Shown: positions 1 to 12,403 of the stretch, one piece after another
Numbering within the stretch: the stretch's first letter is position 1
How the letters are laid out: every line of letters begins with the position of its first letter
Assembly: GCA_016858145.1 (NCBI GenBank)
Contig: JAEHOE010000007.1
Location: 62,001 to 126,000 of the forward strand
From: Edaphochlamys debaryana
Lineage: Eukaryota > Chlorophyta > Chlorophyceae > Chlamydomonadales
DNA length: 64,000 nucleotides
Reading direction: 5' to 3'
Position numbers and translations under genes: made by a program
Notes under the pieces: generated by a model
Told to the model about the DNA's origin: nothing
Seen by the model: only the letters and a program-made list of their open reading frames with translations
Database searches by the model: none

Positions 1-3000
1 CTGTTGCTGCTGTTGCTGCTGGCGGGCTGCGATGGCGGCGGCGGAGTCCCGGGCGGGCACGTACTCGGGATCCTCGTCGAACCAGTCCATGTCCTGCCCC
101 TCGCCCTCCAGATCCAGATCCATGGCCAGATCCCCCGCGGCCTCCTCGCCCGCGTCCGCATCCGCCCCCGGGTCCTCCTCCCGCCACACAGGAGGTGGGT
201 GCAAGGGCGCCAAGGAGGCAAGGCCAGGGGCCGAGACCGACACGGGGGGCGGCTGTGCGGCAGCTTGGGTTGGGGCTGCGACGGGCGGGCGAGGGGGCAG
301 CGGTGGCATGAGGGACTGTGTGGAGGGCGGCGGAGCTGGAGGGGGCTGGGGCTGCGGCTGCAGCCCGGAAGACTCAACCGCTGCACCGGCGGCAGCCGCT
401 GTGGCCGGCTCGGCTGGGGCCGCCGCGCCAGGCTCCTTCCGTGCGGCAGGCGGCGAGGGCTTCTCGGCCGGGGCCGCCCGGGGCACGGCCTCCTCCACGA
501 AGCCAAAGGCGAAGTCCATGTCCTCGTCCTCCTCCTCGCCCTCCTCTCCGACACCTGGGCCTGCGCCCTTGTCCGAGCCTGCAACCCCCGGCTCCAAGGG
601 CGCCGCAACCGATGCGGCCTGCGCCGGCGCTGGCCTCTTCGGCACTGGCGTTCCATGGGCCCGGTTCTCCGCAGCCAAGCGCGAGAAGAGCGGGGCGGGC
701 GCGGGAGACGGCGATGGCTTCTCTGCCGGTACGGCCCGCGGCGGAGCCTCGTCCACAAAGTCAAAGGCGAAGTCAAAGTCCTCATCCTCATCCTCCTCTT
801 CCGGCTGCTCCTCAGCCGCCTGCGCCCGCCCATCCTGCTCCGCACGCTCCGCACGCCCCGCTGCGGGCTTCGCCGCAGCGCCGCTGCCGTCTGCAGCCTC
901 GCCATCGGCTTCAATCAGCCTCGGGCTGGGTGCTGAGTGGGCGGGGGCCACGGAGCCGTCACCCTGCAGCAGGCGCTGCTCGCTCGCCTTGTTCAGGAGC
1001 GCCGCCAGGCCCGACCCGACTCCGGCCCCGACCCCGGCCCCTCTGGCCGGCGGCCCCAGCGCCCGACCCGCTACCGGCTTTGCCGGGCCGGCTGCGGTGG
1101 ATCGTGCCGGCGGCAGCGCGCCGCCCAGGCGTGGGAGCGCCAACGCAGCCCGCGCCCCGCCGGCAGCGGGGCCTGCCGTCGCTGTAGGGGCAGCAGGAGC
1201 CGCACCCGGCGGGGGCCGCAGCATGGCTGCCTCCATGGCCTCCAGCTCCTCCTCCAGGTCCGCCGCGCCCGGCCCCTCACCGCCAGCGGCGGCCGCCTCC
1301 CAGATCACGTCGCCGTCGCTCAGCGCCCCCTCGTCCTCGTCCACCTTTTCCTGCCCGGGCCTTTCCTGGCCAGAGGATGCGGCAGGCGGCTGGGCTGCTG
1401 CACCCGTGGTTGCCGCTGCTGCGCCGGTAGCGGGGGTGTGGGCGCGAGAGGAGGGCAGCTGGGACGGGGACGGGGACGGCGACGCTTCCCGGCCTGTGGC
1501 AGCGGCGGCGGCCACCAGCGGCCCGCGCCGCGGGGCCAGCGCCGCCGCCGCCGAGCCCGCGGCGCCGCGCCCCAGCGACGCCGCCAGGGCCGCCGCCGCT
1601 TCCTTGACGGCGGCGCTGGGCGCGAGCGTTACAGCAGCTGACGGTGCCGCTGGCCCTGGCTCCGCCTCCGCCACGTCCTCCCACTCGAACCCGTCTCCGT
1701 CGTCGGGGCCAGCTGGCGCCGCCGCGGCGGCGACGCCTACCGCGGGCGCCGCCGCCGCCGCCGCCTGCTCCTCCGCCACTTGGGCCTGCCGCAGCGCCGC
1801 CAGGCCCTCCTGCGCCGTAACGCCTGCGCTCCAGGCGACGCCCAGCCTCGCCGCCGCCAGCGCCGCCGCCGTCGGCCGCGGCTTGGCATCCATCTCGCCA
1901 TCGCCACCGCGGCCCCGATTGCGGCCCCGCCGCCGCCCGGACGGCGATACTGGCGCCTGGGCCGCGGCGGTCTTGCCATCGTCCGGGCTGGCACCAGTTC
2001 CCACACTCGGACCGGCATTTGCCGGCTCCGCTGACGCCCCGCTGCCGTCCTTTCCGTGACGGCCATCTGCCGCTTTGCCTCGGCGCCTGCCGCCGTTGGC
2101 CCGCAAGCCCTCCTCCCCGTCCTTCGCCGCTCTCTCTCTCCCCCTCCCTTTCGCGGCTGCGGCTGCCTTCGGCTGCGGCGCCTCCTCCTCCCCGCCCTCC
2201 ACCACCTCCACCTCCACCTCCGAGTCCCCCACCAGCGCCTGCTCGTGCCGCTCCTCCAGGCTGAGTCGGATAGCTTCCTGCAGCTCCGGGTCCAGCCCCT
2301 CCCCCTCCCCGATTCCCTCCAGCCCCTCCAGGCCCTCGGGGCCCCTGGCGCCGCCGCCCGAACCCCGCCGCTCCCCCGCCTGCTGCTGCTGCGCCGCCGC
2401 CTCCGAGCCGCCCCAGTCGCCCAGCTTGCGGCCCATGCGGAAGCCGTGGCTGGTGCTCCACAGCTTCTGACGCGACACCATGCGCTCGCGCCAGTCCTTG
2501 GGCCGAGCCGTGGTGCCGGCCACAGCGGCGGCTGCGGCGGAAGGAAAAGGAGGTGAAGGAAATAAGGTTATGGTTGAAGAGGTGGGTAAGAACGTGGTTG
2601 AGGAGGTGGGTAAGAACGTGGTTGAGGAGGTGGTTGGGAGTGGAGACAGCAGCGAGGGACAGTCGGGTCAGAGACGGCGTCGTCAGCGAGCACAGAGTGG
2701 GTCTGGAGCTAGCTGTGGCCAGGGAGCTGCAGCTTGGGAGCAAGGGGTGGAGTGGATGTCTCACCTGCCACTGACGGCGCCGCGGCCTCGACCTCCACGT
2801 CCTGCCACTCAATGCCCTCCAGCAGGGGGTTGGCGGCAGGCGCCGCCGCCACTCCTGCCGCCGCACCCGCTGCTGCTTCCGCCGCCGCCGCCGCCCCGGC
2901 CAACCCCACCCCGGCCACGCGGCCCACTGCCGTGGGGGCTTCGTCACCGCTGCTGTCGCTCCCAAACAGGCCCCTGGCGCTGCCGCTGCTGGCGGCCTCG

Positions 3001-6000
3001 CCGTCCGAGAGGCTCAGCTGCACCACCGCGCCCTTGGCATCCACGCCCGCCGCCGCCACCAGCGCCGCCGCCGCAGCGGCGGCCTCGTCGCGCGACGGCT
3101 CCGCCGCCCTCTGCGGCGCCACGCCTCCCGCAGGCGACCCCGTGGCGGCAAGTACGCCCTTGAAGGCCGCAAGCGGAATGGCTGCATTGAGCCGAGGCGG
3201 CAGCCCCACGTTCCGCTGCGCGGCCCTCGCCGCCGCCGCCACCTGAAGCTGGTCCGGCTTGTTAGCGGCACCGCGCTTGGGGCCGCCAAACAGGCCGCCG
3301 CCGCGCCTGCCGCCGCCGCGGCCGCCGCCGCCGAAGAGACCGTCGCCTCGGCCGCCGCCCTGCCGGGCCCGCACGCCGTCGAGGAGGAAGCCCCCGCCGC
3401 CTCCGCTGCCGCCTCCGCCCTGCCCCGGCTGCTCCCGAGCCAAGATGTACTCCCGGTCCTTCTCGCCCATGAGCTTGCGGACCTGGGGCCGGGGCGGCAA
3501 GACGGGAGAGCGGCGCAGCGGTTCGACACGAGGCGGGACGGAAGCTGGGGCGCAGCGCCCCTGCTTCAAATTTGCAGGTTTTGAAGGGTCCGTGGATTGC
3601 GTACCCCGTTGGCCGGACACGGGCCGCCTGGCCGCACGCACTCTGAGTCCCTGGCATGAAGCTTGCGGGTGCTGTTCGCACCCCCATATTGCTCGACTCT
3701 TTGCCCAGGATGCCGCACAGGCCGCACGTGCCCTGCTAGCCGTCCCAAGCCCAGCCCGCGACACCCCTCCCCCACGCAAACCCGCCCACCTGCACCCCGT
3801 CCTCGCCCGTGCCCCCGCCGCCCAGCCCCTGCTTGTACGTCTCCAGCTGCTGCCGGAAGGCGCTGGCGCGCAGGTAGGTGGCCATCTGCACCTCGCAGAA
3901 GGACTCGGGCTTGACGCGGGCGGCCATCTGGAACTTCTCGCGGTTGGCTGCGCGTGGGCGGAGGCGGGTGTGTGGATGTGAGGATGTGGAGGTGGGTCAA
4001 GTCCAGGACCGTTGAAGCAACACCGCCTCACCGCGCCAGGCCCCTCTGCCCGCCGGCGCCTCTGCCCCAGCAGCCGCTCTGCCCTGAGCCCCCCCTGCCC
4101 CTTGCCCCAGCGCCCGCTCTGCCCGGCGCCCCCTCTGCCCCTTGCCCCAGCGCCCGCTCTGCCCGGCGCCCCACCCGCCATCTGCGCGTCCCGCATGCGC
4201 TCCAGGATGTCGAGCTGCAGGGAGGTGGGCAGCGTGGACAGCACGGCGGGGTCCAGCTGCGACAGGTCCTCGGGCAGCGCCACCATGGAGGCCAGCAGCT
4301 CCGAGTCGCCCCCGTCCTCGTCCTCCTCGTCCTCGTCCTCGTCAGCATCCTCGGCATCGGCGGCGGCGGTGGTGGCGATGGCGGTGGCGGTGGCGGCGGC
4401 AGTGGTGGAGCGGGGCGGCGCGGCGCGGGTGCGCTCTGGGGCGACGTAGCCGTTGGCTGCGACGTGTGGGCGGGGGTCGAGGGATGAACGGTGAGGGGCC
4501 AAAAGAGGGGGAGAGGCGCGCAGCCGGCATGCAGGGAGGCTGGCGACGAGAGCGCCTCTCAACCCAGGCCCCACTTCACACCAACCCAACAACCAGTGAC
4601 GGCCGCGACCCGTTCAAATCCCGCACCCACTGTGGGGGTCGAACCGCATTACGGCGGTGGGGTCGAACGCCTCCACGTCGAACTCCTCCCCCGCCTCGTC
4701 CTCCGCCAGGGCCGCCGTGATGGCCGCAGCGTCCGCCTCCGACACGCCGGCCCCGCCAGCCCCGGCTGTGCTCGGCATGTCCTCCCAATCCTCCGCGCTT
4801 CCGTACGCGCCGCCCCCCACTGCCGTGAATGCCCCGCCGCCGCCACCGCCACTGCTGCCTCCTGCCCTGCTGCCGCCCGCACCCGCACCCGCACCCGCAC
4901 CCGCGCCCGAGCCTGAGCGCGAGCCCCCGGCGCCCGAGCCTCCAGCGCCCGAGCCTCCAGTGCCCGAACCTCCAGCGCCCGAGCCTCCAGGGCCCGAGCC
5001 CCCGGCGGCGCTGCCGCCGGCCGCTGCTGAGCTCAGGGTGCCCTGAGGCTCCCGGGAGGAAGAGGATGGAGGCGGCGGCTGCGTGGGGTGCGGGGGCTGC
5101 GGGCGCCGCTGCGGCGGGCCGTTGAGCTGCGCCTCCAGCTCCCGAGCGAGCGCCTCGTCCGCTTCCAACAGGCCGGGGGGGCCGCGGGGTGCGGGCTTGG
5201 GCCGCGGCTTGGCCGCCGCCTGGCGAGCTGCGGGCAGCGACCAAGTCGTGTCAGCGGGCCACGTGAGGAGCCTAGGGCCCAGTCAAGTCGGCCGCCCCTT
5301 TTCCACCCACAGCAGCGAGGAAACCGCCCCGCTTCTCTCTGCCAGCGCGCCCCCTACGGCCCCGCCCGCCCCCTCGAGCCAGCCGCCCCGAAGGCCCTGG
5401 CTACCCGACCCCGGCCACCCATACACGCCCACCCAGCCCCGTCAAACGTAGCCCCGGCAGCCCACACCCGCCCACCCACCCAGCCGCTCCTCCAGCTCCT
5501 CAATGGTCAGCGGCGTCTTGCCCTTGGCCAGGCGCCGCATGGCCGCCTCGTCCTCCACGTCGATGGCCTCCGCGGGGGCGGCAGCGGGGACGCCGTGGGC
5601 AGCGGGGCGGGAGCCCGAGGGACCGGCGCCAGAGCCCGAAGGGCCAGCCTGAGAGCCGGACGGCCCAGCCCCCGAGCCCGACGGGCCCGCTCCAGACCCC
5701 GACGGGCCCGCACCAGACCCAGATGCCCCGGCAGCAGAGGCCTGAGCCCCGCCAGCAGCGCCAGCTTGAGCAATGTCCGCCACCGGCCCCTGTGCAGACC
5801 GCGCTGGTGCGGCCGCTGTGGGGGCTCGGGCACCCTTGGCGGCTCGCTTCCGCGGGGGCTTGGCTGGGGAGTCCCCCGGCACGGCATCATCGCTGTCGCC
5901 CTCCGCTGCTGCCGCCGCGGCCGCCGCTGCTGCCCGCCCTGCGCCCCCGCGGCCGTGCTGCTGCTCTTTCGCCGCTTGTAGTGTCTGCATGCGGCGTGGG

Positions 6001-6809
6001 CCGGGCAGTATGCGTGGAGGATAGGTTATGACCGGCGTGCCCCGAATTGGCGCGGCCAAGTGTTGACATGCAACCGTGAACCGCCCCTGCCTGTCCCCGC
6101 CACGGAGGGTGTCCGTCCCTTGACACTCCCATAGCGCCCATTTATCCATTGATCTAAACACCCACCCGCTTCTTGAGCTGCGCAAAGAGTAGCTTCTCAG
6201 CCGTCTTGCGCAACACATTCTGCTGGGCCTCGCGCCGGCGGCGGCGAGCAATATTTGTGTGGCGCTTGAGCGCAGGGGTGGCGCCATCGAACACAAACAC
6301 GGGCCGGACGCGATGGAAGAGCAGCCTGGGGATCACGGGGGCCCGGGGCAGGTTAGGGGCCAAGCCAAGCGGCCTGGCGGGGTTCTGGTGGCCCCGAGGG
6401 GTGTTGTGGGCGTGGCGAGGGGTAGGGTGTGCGCCACGCCCACCTGCAGATGCGCCTGAAGAAGCCCAGCAAGTGAGCATTCCGCATCATGTCACCCTTG
6501 TCGTCCCGCATCGCCTTCATAAACTGGAAGAGCCATATCGAGGCGTCTGCGCGGAATCCCAGAATGGCACGGTTGGACACGGGAGCTGCTGCAGAGGCCC
6601 AGGTTGCCTTTAAAGGTGTTGAGTGAGGCCTAAAGGAGCCAAGCGGCTTGTTCGGTCCCACTCGGTCGCCCGAGATGCATCTGGCGCGCCCTGTCCCACC
6701 GCGAAGCCGCTGGTCGCCTACCAATTGCCAGCCGCTTGTTAGCAATTGCCTCGATGTTGATGCGTCGACCGACTGGCTCCAGGAGCGTCCAGAGGCCCTT
6801 AACTCCCAT
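1..6809 (-). CDS. UVH3: XPG/RAD2-family 5'-flap endonuclease (UVH3/ERCC5-like), 3' end outside window
   Basis: Structure-specific nuclease that cuts 3' of the lesion in nucleotide excision repair. Exons on the minus strand: 6809-6722, 6546-6444, 6325-6166, 5984-5480, 5227-4631, 4456-4175, 3947-3790, 3482-2765, 2531-1; all phases close. The protein begins [16 protein letters not shown]. The XPG-N domain (residues 1-117) has both expected acidic residues, in LAIDASIW and in [13 protein letters not shown]. Then follow an Ala/Gly/Ser-rich region, a conserved block [19 protein letters not shown] (about 520-560, as in plant UVH3), [17 protein letters not shown], and a UIM-like helix [15 protein letters not shown] near residue 955. 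The spacer already exceeds 1,600 residues, far longer than in the human (1,186 aa total) or Arabidopsis protein. The catalytic XPG-I domain is not reached; the reading frame is open at base 1 inside a poly-Gln run. Confidence 0.93.
4041..4172. repeat. Tandem repeat in XPG intron (about 39-bp unit)
   Basis: Two near-perfect copies of a C-rich unit (ctgccccttgccccagcgcc and onward, about 39 bp) at 4094-4172, preceded by degenerate copies from 4041. They lie in the XPG intron between exons 6 and 7 and abut the exon 6 donor. No function is evident. Confidence 0.7.
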
Positions 6810-7701
6810 CCTTCACGGCTGCTCGCGCTCGGGCGCTCTGCCCGGCTAGCCTATCCTATTTATTGGGTCGCTGAAGCCTGAAACATTGGAACGCGGTGGC
6901 CGTGCAGGCCTGGACGGCAGGGACGAGTGGCAGAAGAGAAGCAACGTGGCTCGCTCGCTCGCAGAGGAGAGCGTGCAAGCAGCCGCGGCGGTCACGTAGT
7001 GTACAGGTGCAAGCAGGTATATGCAAGGTCTCTAGCGTGGGCGGCCCACATTGCGTGTCGCTGCGATGCGTGCGGCGCGAGAGGCGTCGCACGCGCTGGC
7101 AGGGGAAGCTTGAGCCGTGCAGGGAGCCTCAGGCCGGGGACGCGTCCACTTCCGTCACTGCTCTCCCCCCATGAAGCCCCCCATCCACGCCCTGGTCTCC
7201 TGCCTACGATGCTGTGCTTTGCTCCTCGAGGGCCCTCAGTCTGATCGTGAACAGGTGGTCCCCAGGCCACCGTGGGCTTGCTCTGCCTTGCGGGATTGTG
7301 CCGGGCTTGCCCGCCACGCCGCACCGCCTCCGCCCTTCCTTCGCTCTCCATCCCCCCTCCTCTTAGTATGGTCTCTGGTGTCACAAGCGTATCGACGTAA
7401 GATTGGCCTTGGTCGATCTGCCGCTCCCTTTTTTCCACCAACAGGGGGGAAGCTCCTGATACCACCTAGTACTGCCCCTGCCCGCCTGCCGTGACTGTCG
7501 GGGCTTTCGCAGGCAGCCCTCAGCTTCGCAACATAGCAAGCGTAACATAGTTACTTGGCTGTCCTCAGATCCCCTTCGTCGCTCGCTCATAACACCGCGC
7601 GCTCGAGACTCAACCCCCTCCTGTCAGACAGCGCACGCCAGGCCTTGCTTGTCCTGCTAATCCCATGCTCTCCACATACAAGCGATTGCCGCCACGCTCT
7701 C
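6810..7701. other. Intergenic: XPG upstream region and 3' flank of P4H copy 1
   Basis: No exon-like block with closing splice sites was found on either strand. The left part is the 5' flank of the XPG gene (start codon at 6809 on the minus strand); the right part is the 3' flank of the first prolyl 4-hydroxylase. No TATA-like box or known regulatory motif could be assigned. Confidence 0.6.
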
Positions 7702-10700
7702 TCACAGCTCGGCCTCGTCCGCAGCCTCCTGTGCCCTCCGCCGCTCCCCGCCCTCCAGCAGCTCCTGGGGGTCGTAGACCAGGTACCCCTGCGGGCGGGG
7801 CGCAGGCCGCAACCTCCGATTAGGCCTGCAAGGGCTTAGCGATACTGGTTGTATGAGCACCCCGTCAACCTGCTGTTACACCCAACCAACCAACCTGTGA
7901 CTCTCGGTTGCGGTTGTAGCAGTCCCTGTCTCCCTCGGCGCACGGCTCGCACACTCCGCAGGCCCGCCGGCACTGCCCCACCTGCAGGGGCAAGGCGGAG
8001 TGCAGCCCAAGGACTGTTTATGTTGAGCGAAGAAAGTGCACGCGGCGGCACTTTGATCCCGCCCCTGGTACCCCAGCACGCCGCAACGCTCAGCCGCCTT
8101 TCCCAGGGCCCTTGCAGATTCCCACAGAGCCTCGCCTGGTTGCCATGTCCGGTCATGTAGGAAGCATTGCTGCAGACGGGAGGGTGGGGCCAATCAACAT
8201 GGGCGTGAGTACCAGTAGTCCTCGCTGTGGGGCAACAGGGGGCTTGTCACACCCTTCCTTGGCTCTTTTACGCTGCTGGCCCTTACCGCTTGCACTCCCC
8301 TTTCGAGGCCCACTCTTCGCAACTGGCATGTGCATCGACACAGAAGCCTGCGCGCGTGCGGGGGCAGGAGGAGGAGCGCCAGGGTACGCCTCTCAGTGTG
8401 TAAACAGGTCGGGGGGCAGGTGAGCGCTTTCCCCCCGCTACAGAAGCACCTCCCCACCTAGAAATCTACACGCCGGGGGTCATAGCAAGACGGTGCGCTT
8501 TTAGCTTCTTCCCTCCCTTCCCACAGCCTGCCCTCACCGGGGTCGTCTGTCTCGCCGGGGCCGGGCGGGTTAAACCGCCCCGTGGTCGCATTGAACTCTT
8601 CCATCCTGCGGCGTCGGGCACCGATCAACTGATGGTTACGCTTGAGCCGCAAGAAACGCAGGCCAAGGTGCTGTAGCTGGGCTGTGTTGGGGTCGTGGGG
8701 GACCTAAGTTGGGTGGACCTGGATCAAGCCCCGCCCCTTGCCCGGCAGCTTGCCTGTGGGGTGACGTGTGCACCCACACAGTGCCCGTCCACTTGACACC
8801 TTGGAGTACCTGCACAGAGGGGGGACAGACATGTTTGGGCACTGGTGTATCTCTCCCTCTCCCCCCCCCACACACACAGGGGCAGCAGCCACGGCCAGGA
8901 GACGCCGTGGGTTGATGACGCCTCAAGCTGACAACCCGCGCGGGAGCTAGTACCGGTACGGTGTATGGTAGTACGGTGGTGGCGAGCGCAAGGCAAGGAG
9001 CGTTGCCTGCACAGCGCTAGGAGTGCCGCACCGGGCAGCCCTCGTGTTCGGAGAAGGGGTCCAGCGTCTTGCCGTCCGGCTGAACGCTCCAGAAGAGCAG
9101 CGCGTCCCCTCGTCGGGGCTTGAACGCGACATTGCTCTGCACCGCCGGCAGTACGGGAGGCACAAGGATGAAAACACAGGACGCCTCAGCCCGCCCGCGT
9201 GCAGCGAAACGCGCGCCCCCGCTTCCCACCTTGACGCACTCCGAGAAGGGCCCGAACTTCTCCGGCATGGCGGGGTCCGCCCACTCGGTGGCCTGCGGGA
9301 AGGCCGTCTCGCCGCCCAGCTCCGGGTCCGACAGGTACAGCAGCACGGTGGCCATGCGGGGGGAGTCGTCGGAGAGACTATCCGTATGGGGCTTGTAGAA
9401 CTGCCCCCGCCCGTACCGCAGGACCTGCGCATGGGTACAGAGGGTACGTGCACTTCAGCCTTGTGAACCAGGCCCCATGAGATACCATGTTAAGTTCATG
9501 GGGTCGAGCCGCCCCCCGATGCCTGCATGCATTGGTGCTTAGCGGTCAGCCGCAGGGAGCTCTCCAATACAGCCGCGCTAGTGTTCGCTGGCACCGGCTG
9601 GCCTATAAGGCTAGACGGAAGGGTGCCACGCCCACCCTATGGTCCCCCCCAACACGCGCACAGCGGTCCTCAGCAGGCCCGGGCTAGCTAGCTACTCATA
9701 TCAGCGCCAGACGCCCCGTGCCCCGCACCCTTCCCCAGCATAGACCCCCAGCCCTTCGGCTTCCTCCGTGCCTCAAAACGCTTGGTGGTCTTCCAAGCGG
9801 CCCCCTCCGCGCCCCCACCCACCCACCTGCATGGCCTCCTGGTTGATGACGGGTGCCCGCGTGAGCCACGCCACTCGGTCCTCCACCGCCTGGACCACGG
9901 GCGTGCTGCCCCTGGGGGATTGAGGCCACGTAGCGGGGTATGTGGGCGAGACAGGAAGGCCGCGTGTCACAGCACGGCGAAGCCCTTTCGCGTAGGCGGC
10001 GATCATTGGGTGACGCCCCCTGGCAGGCAGGCGCTCATGTCTGTTCTCACCGCCGTATGAATGTGCCGTACGACGTCCTGCGGGTTTCGGCCGGGCGGGG
10101 ATGGAAAGGTGGAAGTCAGTTGGGAGGGCGGTGAGTGCAGGGGCCTCGAGCCCTCAGCGTTCCCCCGGCGGCTGGCGGCACGACACCTTCGTAGGTCCTC
10201 CCGCCCACCCTCTTTCCCCCACCTGTAGTCCGACAGAACGCTGGATCCGTCCTCGTTAGAAACCACCGTTGAGCGCCGCATGCGCACCTGGAGGGGGCGG
10301 AGGGGGAACGCAGGGCAGCCCGGCACGTCCAGGGGGTGGAGTGAGGAGGCGCAAGGGGGCGAATGGGGTCGAAAGGTAACCCCTAAGTGGCTTTCTGCTA
10401 TGCCCGCATTTGCGCTTGGGAAGTCGGGACGTGTGTGCTCCGCACCACACAAAGGTCACCCGCAGAGCTTCTGCCTCGAGACCGGTGACCCCGATGAGCC
10501 CTTGTCCCCAAACAATTCCCCCCCCCGGCCACCGCTGCACGCAAGGCTGCGCTCCACACCTGCGCCTGCTCCGCTATGTGTGTGCACTCCTGCACAAGGC
10601 GGGAAATGCAACCGGGAAACGGGGCTTAGTTCGTGCACACTCCTGGTAGCAAATGGTCCCCTCCTCCCGCACATGGAATCTGGTTGACGTGTCGATAGGG

Positions 10701-11344
10701 CTATCACCCTAGCAGCTGCTGCAAGTGGAAACTGCCCTCAGGGAGAATGAGGAGGGCAGCTCCTCTGCAGTTGCTGCCCCCATGGAGAACCAGACCGGCC
10801 GCCCAGGGGCCCGCGCGCTGCCAAGGACTCGCCATGTCCGATAAGAGGTTACGGATGACGAAGGCCCGGGGGCTCCATGAGATGACGTGAACGCTGGTCT
10901 CCTGGAAGGATCGGTAGGAAATTGGAGCGGATGTGAGGCGGTTGGCGCGGGTGTGAGGAAAGGCGTCGGCAACGTCGCGGAGCACAAACTGGGGGCAACT
11001 CCGTCACCGCGGACACAGCGGTCCGTAGACTGCCTTCCGGCCGTAGCTGCATCGATACCAAGCAGGGCATTACTCTAGGATGCTGGGGGCCATTGGGAGG
11101 ACGCCCCCCTCACCGCCGCGCCCGACAGCCCCGGCTGGCCCTCGTGCCCCTGCCAGTCCTCCGCGCTGCCGGACCTCACCGACACGTCGGGTCGGTAGGG
11201 AGCTTGGTCGTCCCAGCCGGCATACAGCTCCTTCACTCGCAGGGAGCTGAACGCGGTCGTCGACGAGGGGGACAAGCCGAACAGAAGCCAGGCTGTCAGC
11301 CATCCGAAGCTTCGCATTTCGCGCCCACCACGAGACACCTCCAC
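7702..11344 (-). CDS. P4H: Prolyl 4-hydroxylase, secreted, with C-terminal ShKT domain (tandem copy 1)
   Basis: 2-oxoglutarate/Fe(II) dioxygenase that hydroxylates peptidyl proline, probably in the secretory pathway on cell-wall glycoproteins. Exons (minus): 11344-11114, 10901-10833, 10589-10560, 10287-10223, 10077-10051, 9911-9827, 9424-9230, 9136-9032, 8809-8754, 8605-8538, 8347-8287, 8169-8136, 7981-7895, 7788-7702; 399 aa. A signal peptide follows [16 protein letters not shown] (a second Met, ten residues in, is an alternative start). Seen: HTD iron motif in [11 protein letters not shown], distal His in SEHEGCPV, and the 2-oxoglutarate Lys in QGVKWTGT. A Cys-rich ShKT module ([12 protein letters not shown] to CRRACGVC) precedes the tail. 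Introns after 10833, 8754 and 8136 have GC donors; each was placed by alignment with copy 2. The 7-kb pair is head-to-tail. Confidence 0.9.
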
Positions 11345-12403
11345 TGCAGCACCTAAGCTATCACTACTGCTCGGAACATGCAGAGGAAGCCGGCGTTAGG
11401 GCAGACCGTGTTGCCGGCAAGTTCGGCGTGCACCAAGTCGCGAGAGTAGGACTCCCTTTCGCGTGGCACTATTGGAGCTTGTGAGCGCAATTCACTGTAA
11501 CCAAGCGACACAAGCTTCGTCCTTGGACACATACGATACGGACGCCTGCCGGAGTGCCGGACAGTCCGCAACGGCCCCGGCTAGGTCCGGCTTCCCCTCC
11601 TGTCCCCTCTGGGGGTCCCCCGGCTAGGTCCGGCTTCCCCTCCCGTCCCCAGACCGCTGGCTCACGATCGCCTGGTCAACTCCCCCCTGGTAACTAACTC
11701 TGGAGAGGCTCTGTGCTAGACCTGTGCCTCCCTTTGACCACAGCCTTCGGAGCCGAACGGCATGTTCCCCCTGCTGGACCCATCCCAACGTTCAGGCTCA
11801 CCGGCGTGCTCCGCTGCAAGCACGGCGCAGCCCGGGCTGCCCAGCGTGTCGCTGTGTTGAATTGCCCCGCACCACTGCTGCTGATCAGCTCATGTGCTAC
11901 GCGGAGGCTGTACAGGCCATCCCCTGCTGCTGTCCGCGCCTCACGCAACGTTAATGACAGGCAAGAGGCGTGTAGCCGCCCTGAGTTCAGGTCCCCAGTT
12001 ATCCTCATCTGGTGCCTGACTCTGTACCCCTTCGCAGGGCCCCTGCGAGCACAGAACCCCTTCGCAGGGGCCCCTGCAGGGCGCGGTGCTTTCCTGCATT
12101 ACCCTCAGCATCTGCCGAACAGTTATCTGTCCGCACGCCCACAGGGCCATCACGGCCAGTGCCTCATGCACCATCCTGATAGGCCTGACACCGCTCATGC
12201 CACCAAAGCTGCCACGTACCAGCGTGCCTCCCTAACTAGCGCTCTGCACCCGCTCGCTGTACGGCGCCGTTCCAGCAGCAAACTAACTGAGCGCCACCTA
12301 TGCCCATCCAGCCCTGCCTAGCCTAGCCTAGCTCACTATCCTGCACGATCCTTGCGCACGCGGCTCACTCCCACTCCGTCCATGCATTTGCGCTGCCCTC
12401 TCC
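11345..12403. other. Intergenic spacer between the two P4H genes
   Basis: No exons recognised. It contains a two-copy tandem duplication of a block with cggctaggtccggcttcccc (11578-11650), and an imperfect repeat/palindrome around 12028-12085 (ccccttcgcaggggcccctg). It must hold the promoter of copy 1 and the 3' flank of copy 2. Confidence 0.6.
11578..11650. repeat. Two-copy tandem repeat
   Basis: A block of roughly 36-43 bp occurs twice in direct orientation; the shared core is cggctaggtccggcttcccc. It lies in the spacer between the P4H genes. Confidence 0.7.

Noticed and set aside
32..2059. 675-codon open frame on the plus strand
   Set aside because: It is the antisense of XPG exon 9; Ala/Ser/Pro-only composition comes from GC-rich codons, while the minus strand carries conserved XPG blocks and consistent splice phases.
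1277..2965. 562-codon open frame on the minus strand
   Set aside because: Wrong frame relative to the UIM-like helix and the MGRKLGDWG block; it runs through the XPG intron at 2532-2764.
4600..4650. B-box-like cgttcaaatcccgc and its near-complement, suggesting a tRNA
   Set aside because: No acceptor, D or anticodon stem can be formed; it overlaps the XPG exon 5 donor region.
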